Source of the DNA: Klebsormidium nitens
Taxonomy: Eukaryota > Streptophyta > Klebsormidiophyceae > Klebsormidiales > Klebsormidiaceae
Reading direction: 5' to 3'
Length of the DNA: 64,000 bases
NCBI GenBank assembly: GCA_000708835.1
Contig: DF237222.1
Span: 1-64,000, forward strand
A program made the position numbers and the translations under genes. Shown one piece after another: positions 11,978 to 24,300 of this stretch (position 1 is the first letter of the stretch; every line of letters begins with the position of its first letter). The notes beneath the pieces are model-generated. The model saw only the letters and a program-made list of their open reading frames with translations. It did not search any database and had not been told where the DNA came from.

Positions 11978-13974
11978 GGTCACTAGCGGAGAGTGCCGCA
12001 ACTTACAAGTAGCCTTTTGACTTTGAGAGTAAGTTTGCGTAGCAGAAATTAGAAGACAAAGCGCTGTACATAGTCCGCTAGAGATTGGATCGTCTTCCTG
12101 CCGACAATAAGAGGTTTTGTGAAAGATACTTAGTTGCAATCGTGTGCTCACCGCGGATTTGAGGAATAACACCAGCGCTTCGTTGAGGCTCTCAACAGAA
12201 CGGACTACCAGCACTTGATACCGTTCGCTTTGCTCGAAGCTTTTACACGCTTTGATCGTAATATGCGGATGCTATCCAAGGGTGTTCCATTACAATCTGT
12301 CGACCCTCGGGCATGCAACATCATGCACAAACTTGCACCACTGAGTTATAGCCTGTATATGGAGTTCAGCATAATCTATTGTTCGGCCACATACACATCA
12401 TGCAGTTGCATGAGGAGTGACCTCCCGTTCAGTGTGCGAACCAACATCGCAAGTTGAGGGCAAGCACTATCCAGCTACCCTTCTACATGTTTAAGTCGCA
12501 TGATGTTTTGGCGAAGTACGCTATGCTCGAGCGAGCGGACGCTAGTATATCTAGGTCTATGGCTTCAATTGAGGCTAGGGACACGTGGATTAAGTCCTTG
12601 GTACCTAAAAAATGTCAATTGGGAATGAAACTCTTCTTTCCAAGTACTGTTCTAAGACTCGAACGAATCAGAGGGATGACTTGGGCCAATGGGAGGGTGG
12701 TATATTTGTTACACGAGATCGGGCTGAGGTATGATCCCCGTATGATCTCTTGCATCGGGTTATCTCAGGCGAGTGGTTGAGCCGTGACTACGTGTGCATG
12801 ATGCAAAATCAAGAACGATCATTTGACTAAAGCTGAGAGACCGCAGCTAAGCCGGGTGGCGGCAATTGAGGATATATGAGCTAGATATCTGCCAGCAAGT
12901 GCCCTGCATAAGCCGCCAGCTTTTGCATGTGCCAGTTGTGCCCGCACGGCCGTATACAAGCAGATGAATGAACTCAGTCGACGCGTGCACATGATGTGCA
13001 CTTGGACGCGCTAGTTCGAAATCTTACTCATTCAGGCATGATCTGGCTATATACCCGGCGCCGCGCAAGGGCCCGATCTGGCCGACGTTTGGCGATATCA
13101 TTAATGCGACTCTTGCAGTAATCAACCTAATAGATGCTCATGATACGCGCAGTCACAGTTTGTTGAACGGTAACCTAGTCGGCTCATCGAATGAGATGGT
13201 AATTTCGCAAAATATGAGGGTTTCCGCACATGATATAGAGAGCTGGCCCGTTGACTTCAATGATGACAACTGAGGTGCAAGCCTCAAATTTGAATCAAGC
13301 AGTACGCAACAAGCCCTAGGGCACCAACGGTTGTGATTTAAAAAGAATTGCGACTTGCTGTATTAAAATGCAAATGGTCCGCGCATGCAGCCTGGTGCAT
13401 GTCTTTTGATCTCGAACTTGTATCCTCTTCTTATATCAAATTGCACCTCTTTACTTGAACGAATTCAGAACCGCAATCGGTTGACAAACTCCTCTACATC
13501 GGGTAAGACTATGACCTGGATTATCTGCTTTATAACTACAAAGAATGTGCCTCCACCTCGTTCACCCTGCTTTCTGACCAATCAAATCTTAAAATACAAA
13601 GACGCAGACAGTTCTTGACCGAGTCCCGAACCCACGAGTCTCAATGCACTGCATCGAGCGGCCGTCTTGACGTTAGTGCAGATAAGAGGACGGCCGATGA
13701 ACGACCCAATTGTTTGAGCGACCGGTGTCGATACCACATTCCCAAACCGCTCATCCGCCAGCATGCCCTACATCAGGAAGCTCCGTTGCTGAGACTTGGG
13801 GTCAGATCAATTGCCTCGCTCGTTCTCGGCGATCGGTTTCACTCAACCAGTCTTCCCTCCAGTGCTAACCCCGCTTTCCTTCCCCTCAAGAGCTTCTTGA
13901 AGAATCAAACCTCCGCTACGCCCTTCCCTCCCTCTCAAACCTCGTCTTGGAGCGACTCAATCTTCGTCTAGTGC
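11978..13974. other. intergenic stretch without recognisable gene
   Basis: This lies between the convergent ends of the dirigent and EEP genes. I see no recognisable exon. Open frames at 12215-12780 and 13385-13971 have no domain resemblance. From about 13880 the sequence grades into the degenerate copies of the EEP terminal exon. Confidence 0.5.
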
Positions 13975-14580
13975 TTTCCCCTCTCCCTTCCCGCCAAATT
14001 CTCACCGCACGTGCTCGAGCGGCAGCCTTAGCACCGGCGCGAAGATGCTCATCGCCGGCGCGTGGTCCGACAAGCTCAATCCTCGGGCCACTTCATCATG
14101 AAGCTCTTTTCAAAGGAATCAATCTCCGCCCCATGGCCACCCTCCCTTTCCCTCCCGCCCACTGATCACCGCACGTGCTCGAACGGCCGCCTCAGCACCG
14201 GCGCGAAGATGCTCCGAGAGGTTCCACTTTTTGGGCTATTTGTTCTCAAAGCTCTTGCCAAAGCGACCAACCTCCGTCCCATTGCCACCATCCCCTTCGT
14301 TCCCGCCCAATTCTCACCGCACTGGCTCGAGCGGCCGCCTCAGCACCGGCCCGAAGATGCTTGTCAGCGGCACATGGTCCGATAGGTTCCAGTTTTTGGG
14401 CTATTCTATCTCCGGTGACTCGTGGGCCGGAGATTGGTCGCCTTGGCAAAAGCTTTCCCTCCCGCCCAATAGTCACCGCACTTGCTCGAGCGGCCGCCTC
14501 AGCACCGGCGCGAAGATGCTCGTGACTGGCGCATGGTCCGAGAGGTTCCAGTCGTCGGGCCACGTGCCGTGCTCCATTTC
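13975..14580 (-). repeat. tandem copies of the EEP gene terminal-exon 3' segment
   Basis: A unit of about 150-160 bp is present four times. The marker GAAGATGCT (plus strand) recurs at about 14041, 14205, 14353 and 14512, giving spacings of 164, 148 and 159 bp. The copy ending at 14580 is the true 3' end of the EEP coding sequence, which encodes SDHAPVTSIFAPVLRRPLEQ and the stop. The other three lie downstream of the stop codon in gene orientation. They share the CGAGCGGCCGCCTCAGCACC core and flanking CCTCCCGCCCAATTCTCACC, and have diverged by substitutions and small indels that break the frame. A weaker fifth trace may exist near 13900. Confidence 0.85.
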
Positions 14581-17500
14581 CTCCGGCTCCAGAAACGCGT
14601 CCCGCACGACGAGGTCCAGGTGCGGGAGCCGCTGCTCGCCGCCCGGGGCGCTCTGGCCGCAGGGTTTTAGGGTTTCTGCGGCTGACGTGTACATGTATTG
14701 GAGGGGGATGGCGGGGCGGCGGGGGGACGGCAGCTCGCCGAAGAGCGCCGCGTGCTGGAGGGGAAGGGGATGACGTCAGTAAGGGGAAAACTTTCGAGGG
14801 GATAAAAGGAGCAACCTTGAGGGAGAAGGAAAGCAAGGGAAGAAAGAGAGGTGCTTGGTTTTGCAGCAGAGAGATGTACAAACGGCGACCAGTTATTTCT
14901 CGGTGAATCGTAGGGTGCAAACAAAAACGCATGGCATAAATTATTCATGTGAGGAAGCCTCGAGGGGGTCAGACTAACGCTGGTGCTAAAGCAGCACCAG
15001 GGCAAACAGACGGGACTCGAGAGCCTTTCTTAGCCCGGATCGAAAGTGGTCTTTGATCATTCTTTCGAGCCCAAATCAAGGGCTCTCTCAAGTGAGTATC
15101 CCTGCAAGACAGCACCCTCATTGTCTAAGACGAGACTAGGCCTGGGGGTTCGCGAAAGCGTTACGACTGTCAAGGGACGAACCTTTACGACTCGGCAAAA
15201 AGGCACACATTCGACACGCGGCTGACTGACTCGATTGTGACGAAGTCCTCAACAAAGATTGATTCTGCAGCGGTATAAAAGACCGTGAAATGTCCTTAAC
15301 ACCAATATTCGACTATATTGGGTCGAACTGGAAAAGTGGGCGGTTCTATGGCAACTAGGTGTGCGGCTCCTACGTACCACGGGTACATCGGCGGTGGGCG
15401 AAGGGGGCGGGTCTGTGGCGGGGTCTTCTACGATGCCCGTGGCGCGCTTTATCAGCTCGTAGGTTTCGGCCATGGAGCGGGTCTTGAGGATGCTCTGTGT
15501 CGTGAGGCGGGAAAGTAATCAGCAGCGGTCAGGAAAGCAGACAAGAAAGACACATAAGAGCGAACCACCTATAACATGCCGGAACGATGAAGGGTACAGC
15601 GACTGACGCTGCAGAGGCAGCAAACGTGGAAAAAGTGCATAAAAGTCTACGTTTGCGGTATTGCAGCAGAGAGAAGCCGCTGTGGCACTCGCCAATCCAA
15701 AGAAACGTTAAAGCTTTACAGGTCCTTCTTTTGAACATGCTGGCTACAGCAAAGTAAGTAGAACCCACAAAACAGAACCACTTAAATTTGCAAACAGATC
15801 GCAATCGAAAGCGGGGGCGCACAAGCATAGCAACAAACGCGATGTTAGTGCCAAGAAAGACCGCTTGCAGCAGATACTTACCTTGAACTCATCGTAGTCA
15901 AGAACTCCGTTGCCGTCCGCGTCCGCTGACGCCAGCAACTCCCCCACCTCTTCCTTGGTCAGGCCGACCGAGTCCTCTCCGGTGAGGCCGAGCTGCCGAA
16001 CGGACAGGGAACGGAATCAGGATGGGCGGCAAAAGGAAGGGAAATAGGCGAAGACAAAGCGAAAGATATTCAGCGACAACCAACACACCAGCGGGGCGTG
16101 TACGAAGTACCTGCGCGAGCGAATTGAACCGTGGACACATAGACGGATGCAAAAGACGACCAGATTCGTTCGTCTGCAACCGAAGAACCCCTCCGTCGCC
16201 CTCAGGAAAGGATTGCGTGCAAACAGTCCCACTTGGCCTGTTGCTAAAACAGCTTCTTTCTGATCCTCGATTGCGTCCGACCTTCTCCACAGACACGGAC
16301 TTTACCCTTCAGAAGATACCCCCCTACAAAGGAGCACCCCAGCCTACGTTGGATCACTCTCCTAACAAGCTCGGACTTCTGTTCAACGCTGGTTTGCCCT
16401 CCCTCTCCTCTCTTGAGTAAGTTTAAGAAACCTCCTCGGCCCCGATGTCACCCCGCAAGATAAACGCCCCAAGATGCCACCCATACCTGGTCCATCGCGA
16501 GTATGAAGTCCTCCAAGGTCACCACATCTTGCTCGCGCGCCTCGCTTCCAGCCTGGAAGAAGTGGAACGCATCGCGCTCTCGTAGGCCCGCTTTGGTCAG
16601 CTTCGCTTTGATCATTCCAAAGACGGCCGCCTTCCAGTCGGCGGTGAGGGGGGCCATTTGGCCGCTCGGGTTGAGCAGCCAGATGAAGTCGACGCCGCAC
16701 AGGTTGCCCCGGTGGTTACGGTGGCTGATCCACTGGGGAAGAGACGAGGGCAGGGGTCAAGCGGGGATTCGGGTCGGGTGAAGTGCTCAGTTGAGAAGGG
16801 GAACAAGCCCGGATAGGATACTTCATACAAGTTGACATATCTGCAGGTAAAAGGCTTTTGTGCGACCTCAAATTCAACAGTCCTTCAAACGCAAGCTTGG
16901 AGGGCTGTCAGATGATTCAAGAAGAGCACATCCTCACTGGTTTTTGAATGACCCAACGGCCTAAGAAACAACACGAAGAGAAGGCTGAAAGCATCCCGTT
17001 CTTCAGAGATTTTTGAGCTAGAAGAGAAAGGTGATTGACGAAAGCTTAGACACGAGAGGCAGAGAGACGGACCATTCCTTGACAAAAGAAACAACTACTC
17101 AAACCGTTTCTAAAACGACTTGACACCACTGCTCACCTGCTGCAGGGTCTCGTCCTCGAAGTTGCGTGCTGTGTCAAAGGAAGACGAGAAGCCCTGGGAG
17201 CGCATGAACTTGTAGACCTGCCCGCGCTTGCTGCCATTCCAGTCGCCGCACAGCACGATCGGCATGGGCGGGAGCTTCTGTTCCGCTTTGTACCGCTCCA
17301 GATGTTCCAGAATCTTGCACACCTGGGTTGCCAGGACAAGCGCTGGGTTTAGAAGGGAATCGATCAATAATTGTCTGAAGCTGGAAAGGTGGCTCATGCA
17401 CCGCGTTCATTTGCCTGAGCAGTCTGGATTGCTTTTGAGCCAGTTGAAGCAAAAGGATTGGTAAACTCCGGTTGTCACATCTGAAAAGTGGTGCAGTAGG

Positions 17501-19630
17501 GGTCGAGACGTAGAAAACCCCCATCCATATACCCAAGAAGCTCGTAAGATGGAGAGATAGTCAAACTTCCCAACTGTACAAGACGAACACCGAGGAGAAA
17601 GCTTGCGAACAGCCAGGAGAAAACAAACAAGTCTCAGCTTTTATTCCATATAAAGAGAGTAAGGATCAACAGGGAACAAGCTGGACCATAAATCACCTGC
17701 CGCAAGCGGATGAGCGTCGAGTTGGAGTTGTGCGGGAACAATAAATGCGTGTTGACGAGCAGAAACTCCATGGGGCATGATGGCTCTGTGCCCACGATGC
17801 AATCCCCTGTTGCTTCCGACGGGTGGTCCCCGCCACGCGTGAGGTGCTTGCATTGCACCCGCAGAAGCTGGGCGACACGATCGCCGCAGTCCCGAAACTC
17901 GATGTCTTGTTGGTCGAGGACGCGCAACTTAGAACTGTCGATTGCAGTGAGCAGGCCTGCGAGGGAGGAGAGGTGAAGTTGGGAACTCGGCAGCGGATGC
18001 GCAGCTCTGAGGTGTCGGTTGCAAATGAGCAGGCCTTGAGGGGGGGGGGGTGAGTGGAGCTCAAAAGGGGATTAGTCCAATTACTGGAAGTTGGCAGCCT
18101 GAATGCGAGATCCAAGGAACCCACGAGCCTCTTACTCAGCAAATGCAGCTTAGACGTGTCAATGGCAGCTGAAAGGTCAGCAGCGCTGTGGTGGAAGGAC
18201 ACAGATTGCACTTCTGGACCATTTGCAGGACCCTGGTAAGGCCAGCAACTACGGTGATAACTTCGGTAGTACCACAAGCAATCTGTAGCTTTCAAAAACA
18301 AAAGTACAATGGTCAATCTCGAAGAAGGTGCTGAATTGAGCATCCGAGCATGAGCATAAGCAAACAGCCGTGCTTCAGTGTTGGGGCGTGATCTCACCAT
18401 CGCCCCGGTTATTTGTCCTTGCCAGCTGGAATGTTTCATAGCCCATCTTGTGGAGGTGGCTGGTATACAGTGCGCACAGCTCTGGATTGCCCAACCAAAA
18501 CTCCTGCAGCCCAACATGCTGCTTTGTCAGGATTAAGTTGCGCCAACAGCACCCTTTTGCAAAAGCTGACCGGCACTCTTTGAGATCTGCCCCAGATTGT
18601 CTAACTTGTAATCCAACCAGATAAGGAAGGTGACAAAATTGCAATGGAAGTCGAGGCAGGAGGTGACAGACAAAGCGGCCCAAAGTACGGAAATCTTGCT
18701 GAAGGATTCTGGTCGATGAGGAATATACTCATTTGCTAAACCGATGTGCCGCAGAAGGCCATTCACTTGATTACACTAGCAAGCGCCAAACGGTGCTGCC
18801 AGCACCTCAGACAGAGTGCTCGAGACACTGTGGGAAGGGCGTCCACAGCAAACTGCGGGCCAGTCAAACCCAAAGCAAGTGCCTAGGATGCAAATTGGAG
18901 CTGATTTCAAGATCTCCACATCAACATCGTTCAACTCTCATAAGTATCTGAGCAATCAGCTTGAATACGAGACTCGGTGGATCTGCTGAGAATGCACCTG
19001 AAGACAGATGATGGAAGAGTGCTTCTCTTCCAGCATGTCCACTATCTTCTTGTTGCGCTCCCACCACGCCTCCCTTTCTTCGCTCTCCCGCTTCCCCTCC
19101 CACTTTCTGTAGTAAATGGGCGCCAAGATGTTGAACGAGGTCAGGCTCAATGTGAACTCGTCCTCGTCAACCGGTGAGCACCCCCCAAACGACCGGGTTC
19201 CATTCGAGAAACGCGTTGGAGCTGGCCCGCGCGCGTTGTTACTCTTTCGTGCCGTCTCATTCAAAGAATTGACTACGTTGGCCCCGAATGCGGGGCTCTT
19301 TACAACTCGCCTGCTTGAATACAGAATTAGCCCATCCGGCGGCCCGAAATCTGGACCAATTTCTCGATGCTTTCCGTTCCAGGTGGTCTGATAACGCTGG
19401 CTAGATTGAGCCCGCTGTGATCCACCTGACAATGGTTTGAAGTTAGCATCACAACGATTTTTGCTGTCTATCCTATGCTGTTTGCTGTTGCTTTTCAGCC
19501 GTGTGCTTTTGCTGAAATCTATTGTATTCAGAGTGCTCCCGTAAGGTGTAGAGCATCGCTGGCTTTCAGTGCCACTGAAGCCAGCCAGATGCCCGAGGGC
19601 CGAGGCCCTAACCACAGTTGTCTGAGTCAT
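14473..19630 (-). CDS. endonuclease/exonuclease/phosphatase-family enzyme with EF-hand
   Basis: Exons (gene order): 19630-18998, 18503-18398, 17956-17697, 17322-17137, 16732-16487, 15992-15882, 15494-15378 and 14754-14473, giving 646 aa. The first 155 residues are low-complexity and Ser/Arg-rich, possibly a targeting region. The Mg-dependent EEP fold follows with all hallmark motifs: SFNILAP (about 165), CLQE with Glu212, VNTHL (315-317), CGDWNGSKRG (358-367), GVDFIWL and LSDHAPV (624-630). A canonical EF-hand loop of 12 residues, starting DADGNG, lies at 501-512 between the EEP core and its last motif. This is the architecture of the plant calcium-binding EEP proteins (Arabidopsis At5g54130 type), related to CCR4-type nucleases. 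RNA deadenylase or nuclease activity with possible Ca2+ modulation is inferred. ATG 19630 is the first in-frame ATG after an upstream non-ATG stretch. Intron 2 and the 3' flank carry duplicated exon edges. Confidence 0.93.
17930..18190 (-). repeat. duplicated acceptor edges in EEP intron 2
   Basis: The start of exon 3 (acceptor before 17956; encodes LLTAIDSSKLRVL) has two diverged copies upstream in the intron. One begins at about 18034 (frame reads FATDTSELRIR) and one at about 18168 (AAIDTSKLHLL). Both are preceded by an AG. The offsets relative to the true edge are about 77 and 221 bp. Confidence 0.75.
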
Positions 19631-21349
19631 AACTCTAAGCACCACTTTTACGCTTCTGTTTGACTCTCAGGCGGAAACGCCTTGAGGGCGGTAACATTTC
19701 CTTTGCCTCTGGGATCCTCAGATAGACCAACACCTCTCCGGGTGCTTGCACAAAGACAGGGAGAGACAGAAAGGCTACTCAAAGACTCCTTTTTGCAGAG
19801 ATCAGCCGCCACCGTCCTCCTGTGGACTGAAGAAACTGTGAATGCAGGCCCGCAGAAACCAAGTCACGAAATTGGGGAGGTTGACCGCGTCAACCAGCTT
19901 CCCAGCCGTTGAACCTGAGGATGGCAGCGCAATTAAACGTTGCAATAATTTGAGATCAACATCAAATTGCTAAAATTTGGAATCAAATTGATAAATTTTG
20001 AATCAAAATCAAACAATTAAGAATCAAAATCAATTAACTAGTTATCAACATCAAATAAATAGAAATCAAAAGCAGACAATTAGGAATCAAAATCAAGATT
20101 GATCTTGAAGCTTTGGGCCGTCAGATGGTAGCTCGGCCGGATCGACGGGCAAGCTAAGCCTCATCTAAAGCCGTTCATTATCTTTTGTGTGATCCGACGG
20201 TATCGATCGCAGAAGAAGCCTTGGAGCAGCTCCCGGTGCGAGGTCGACCTGGTTTAGCCGGTAGGGTTAAGCCGATCACGGTGGCGCGTTAGGCAAGCAG
20301 AGCATTAAACCTAGGCCCTTCGGTCAAGCTGACATGGGGGTTTGAAGTCGGACCCTACCAGCGCCAGATAAGGTGACTCCTTGGGTCAAACAAAGGGTTG
20401 TAGGGGCAAGAAAGCCGGAACCCCATTTTTCCGAGGGGTCGGTGGGCTACGAGCAGCAATTTTGATTTTGATTCCTAATTGTTTGATTTTGATTTCTAAT
20501 TATTCGATTTTGATTTCTAATTATTTGATATTGATTTCAAATTATATGATGTTGATTTCGATTAGGTAATTATATGTCTGTGATTCCGAATGGTTGCAAC
20601 GTTTGCGCTGCAATACCTGAGTCAACCGCCGATCGGATCCGGAGTTTTTCTCACCTCTCGAAGCGTCACCATCTTGCTTTGTGTGAATACACCTTGACGC
20701 GTGGCCGGTCCGCTATGACCTTGGGGTACGTGACGGAGCATCCAGTCTGCGGTTAGCAAGATGCCAGCTGGCATCATTTGACGGCCCAGATGCTTTGTGA
20801 CGTGATGCAGCACTTTCGCTTTTCGTCCTACGTGGCATGGCCGCATCAGATATCCCCCAACAATCCGATGCTGATGCCATTGCATGATCGTTCTTCGGAT
20901 GCCGAACGCTGATCTGCCTCCTGCATTGGATGTGATTGGATGTGCATTGTGCACAAAGCTGCTGCAGGAATGGGCTTCTGAACGCTTCTCCGCGCTTTCA
21001 CGAGCTTCTCAGCTAGCCAGATTCGAGTTTCCTTCAGTCCCCCTTCAGTAAAGGCCAACGGCAGTGGTGTACCCTCTCGAATGAGTTTTTCACAAGGAGA
21101 GGCGAGCCACGTTACATTCCATTGGGTAGTTTAGATAGATCGCATGGTTTTTTCCTTGCACGATGACCTCCTGCATCCGGCGGCGTCAAGTCTCCAATGC
21201 TGTGATCAATAAAGAACAGCAACCTTCTCTGTGGTACAGCCGCGCAGCGCTTGAGTTGGCACCAGCCGTGCAAAACCACCAGCCACAAATGCCTGCAATG
21301 CTTTCTGATTTGCTATAGGTAAGTAGTGAAGAAGGTGTCGCTTGACCCT
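19631..21349. other. divergent intergenic region (EEP / PPR promoters)
   Basis: This 1.7-kb region separates the start codons of the minus-strand EEP gene and the plus-strand PPR gene and must contain both promoters. I see no gene in it. Its centre is occupied by the foldback element at about 19940-20580. Confidence 0.6.
19940..20580. mobile_element. foldback / MITE-like element with AT-rich inverted arms
   Basis: The left arm (about 19950-20100) is built from short direct subrepeats of the type GAATCAAAATCAAACAATTA. The right arm (about 20455-20570) carries the reverse complement, for example TAATTGTTTGATTTTGATTTC. The arms are about 120-150 bp and the inner ends match best: ACAATTAGGAATCAAAATCAA at the left pairs with the start of the right arm. 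The 350-bp centre is GC-rich and has no gene. Long inverted arms made of small tandem subrepeats and no transposase are typical of foldback elements; a MITE is the alternative. Target-site duplications could not be defined by eye. Confidence 0.7.
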
Positions 21350-24300
21350 ATGGCTGCGATTGATCGGGCGGGTCAGAAGGTGCACAAAGTCGCCAGCTGC
21401 CGAGTTGGAGGCATCAAAACTCGCAGCTTTGCTTCGGCGGCTTGTTTACCAACAAAAGGGTGGTCACCTTCCTCCGGTCAATGTGGATTCCTTGACCGAG
21501 CTTTGAGCGAAGGAAGGCCGGTAAACCACCCGTCAGAGACCCGTACAATCAAATCAATCAAAGCGCACACTGCAGGGCGGATCAGAGTGTTTGACCGGCC
21601 CTTCGGGCGGTTGAGTTCGTCTCAGGGGTTTCTCGAACCGGGCCCCAGTACTTGCCCCCATAAACAAAATGCACCGTGCTGTTCGCTTGCTGCTGAGCGA
21701 CAACGGGCCGGCAACATACAAAAGCAACAAGAGCCAACGTTTCAGAGGGCTTTCGTCTTGGCTGATCTACAAGCGCCGCTCGTAGTGCGAGATGCTAACG
21801 GGAGCCCACTGATAGGCGGGTTTGGGTTACAGCGGGGGCTTGCAAAGGAGTTGCGGGATGCGGAGGCTGCCAAGGATCAGCGGAAACGTGTAGCTGCAGA
21901 ACAGGTGGGTGAACTCTCAAGGGCAGAAGGTATTGCTTTTCAATCTCGTATAGCACAGTCGCTTCGATGGACTATATCCAAATGCAGCCACTTTGAAGCG
22001 CTGCACACTGGACGCCAGCTCAGAAACCCTGCCTTAGGATCTAAGTGACTTTCTTGCTTTTGAAGACCCCCACAGACATGGAGACGGGTTTTGTCGGGTT
22101 GTTTGACTAATATCATACATTGTACTGTAACGAGAGCCTCCGTCTCCTTCACAAATGCTGCGCTCCTGATTTAGTCCGCAGCAACAAGGGTTTGACAACC
22201 AGCGATTCTTGCCAAACCAGAGAAAGTGCAAGTGAATTTGATTGACCTCAGACTTTACCCAATCGTATCAGACAACATCTTTTGCAAAACTGCACAACTG
22301 CGGAATTCCATCGGCAGGGGTCCGTCATGAGCCACATCACATATAATCAAAATGAGTTACGCGTTTTCCGTAGGCTCGTTTGATACTCGATCGGCTTCTC
22401 CAAGGTCGGCGCAACGGAACACCGGATGAGAAGACCTTGGGCGCCCACCTCGAGTGGTTGTGCGATCAGCGGACGTTCGGTTTGCTTATGAAGGTACGCT
22501 GCTTGCCGTTCCACAGAAAAGATATAAGGGTGCACCATGTTCTGTTCAAGTGGTTGACAGGCATAGCTCTGTGAGCATCATTTGAATTTTAGAACGTGAC
22601 CACTCATACTCGCGGTCAGGTTCTGAATGAGGGGCAGGGCTAAGGGCAGGTACGCAGCAATCAGTTGGTGGACGCACTTTCTTGCGATCCTTACATCCAG
22701 GACCTTTTCTGAAACTTTCCGAATGCATTGGGAATGTTGACAAATCTTCTCTGCATTCCACCGAACACTTGAAGGAGAGTCCATTGGCGTCAGGTGGCCA
22801 ATTCGGCGGTTCTCTCTCTCTCACTTCACTTCTCCTTCAGGGCAATGGGATTCACCACGATATCTATGTTTAATTTCTTACTTTTTCTATTTTTCGGCCG
22901 TAGCCAAAAATGGGGTTCAACCATGATACTTCTTCCACTCAGGAACTAGGCACCGCCTCCTGGGGCGACACGGCCGGGGGCATCCTTTCCTTCCTGAGAA
23001 AAGTCGGCCGCTCGCCCGACACCCGGGGCCATTCCGAGGCTCTGCGAGCACTGGGCCGCGTCGGACAAACGGACGCCGCCCTTCAAATCCTCCGCGAGAT
23101 GACGTCATCGGGGCCTCCTCCAGACGTCTGGTGCTACTCGGAAGTTCTAAAAGCGTTGGCGAGCGCCGAGGACGTGGGGGGGGCGCTGGCGACTTTTGCG
23201 GAGATAAACGAGAGGGGGGTGGCGCCGAACGTTTGGTGTTGCAACTCGCTCGTGACGGTGTTGTGCAAGGGGGGCCGGGTGCGGGAAGCGAGGGGGATCT
23301 TGGAAGCGATGCGGCGAGGTGGGGGGATGGCGAGTGAGGGGAGTGTGACTACGCTCAGCGGGGGCAGTGTAAATACGCCTCAAGGGGAGAGAGAGAGGAC
23401 CGAAACGAGTGAGAGTGGGAGGCATGAGCAGGTGGGCAGTTTCGAGCAGGTGGAGCTTACTTCTCAGACGGGGGTGGAAGGGAGCGCAGAAAGTCGGGAC
23501 GCTCCGGGGGGGCTCTCTGATGAGTGGATGACTGCTTTTGACGAGAAGGAGCAGGGCGGCGCAGTGAGAGATAGCAAAGGAGGGCGCGCGACCACAGGCA
23601 AAGCCTCAAGGAACAGTGAAACGAAGGGCAAGTTGACGATGGCTGGGGGAAAACGTGGGGAGAGAAGCGGTCACATCCCGAGCGTGGTGCGTTCGTTAGA
23701 GGCGTGTGTTGTAGAAAGACAGAACCCGGGAGACGCGTCCGTAGCTGCCCTCAAGAGAGAGGTCCAGCCAAGGGTCGCAGGTGGTATCCTCAGGCAGCCT
23801 GCTGATGAAGATGACGTCAGCGTGCCGGCGCCTGCAGACATTGGGGCAAGTCCAGCGGTCGATCACAATCCTCCTACGGGAGACAACGTGAGGCTCTTGG
23901 CAAGGGATGACGTCAGCATGCTGCTCGGGAGCAGTGCAGCGGCCGGGCCGCATGGGCGAGGCAGGGGCGACTTCGAGGGCCACCGAGAAACCGGACGGGA
24001 AAACGTTGCTGCGATGATTGTGAACGGGGACAGCGTCGGTGTTGACCGGTTGCTGGGCGTGTCGTCGAAGTCAGAGCTTGGAACACTGCCGCATGCCTTG
24101 GCTGAGGGGTTTGGTCTGAAAGAAGTGTCCCATGAGGCAGACCGGGAAGAAAGAACAGGGGCGGAGGCAAGTGGAACGACAGAGGGGGATCCCTTGAGGG
24201 GCACGGAGGATGTCACGCGTTCTTCTCAACTGCTGACCGGTCTGGAGGTGCTAAAACGCGCCATGCTTGGGAGTCGGCAGAGCCACGTGGACTCTCCGTC

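Noticed and set aside
14246-14932. 228-codon open frame on the minus strand
   Set aside because: It is the wrong frame of the EEP last exon plus its tandem copies; the frame at 14473-14754 carries the conserved catalytic end.
17693-18517. 274-codon open frame on the minus strand
   Set aside because: It crosses exon 3, intron 2 and exon 2 of the EEP gene. Its interesting parts are echoes of duplicated exon edges, not a separate protein.
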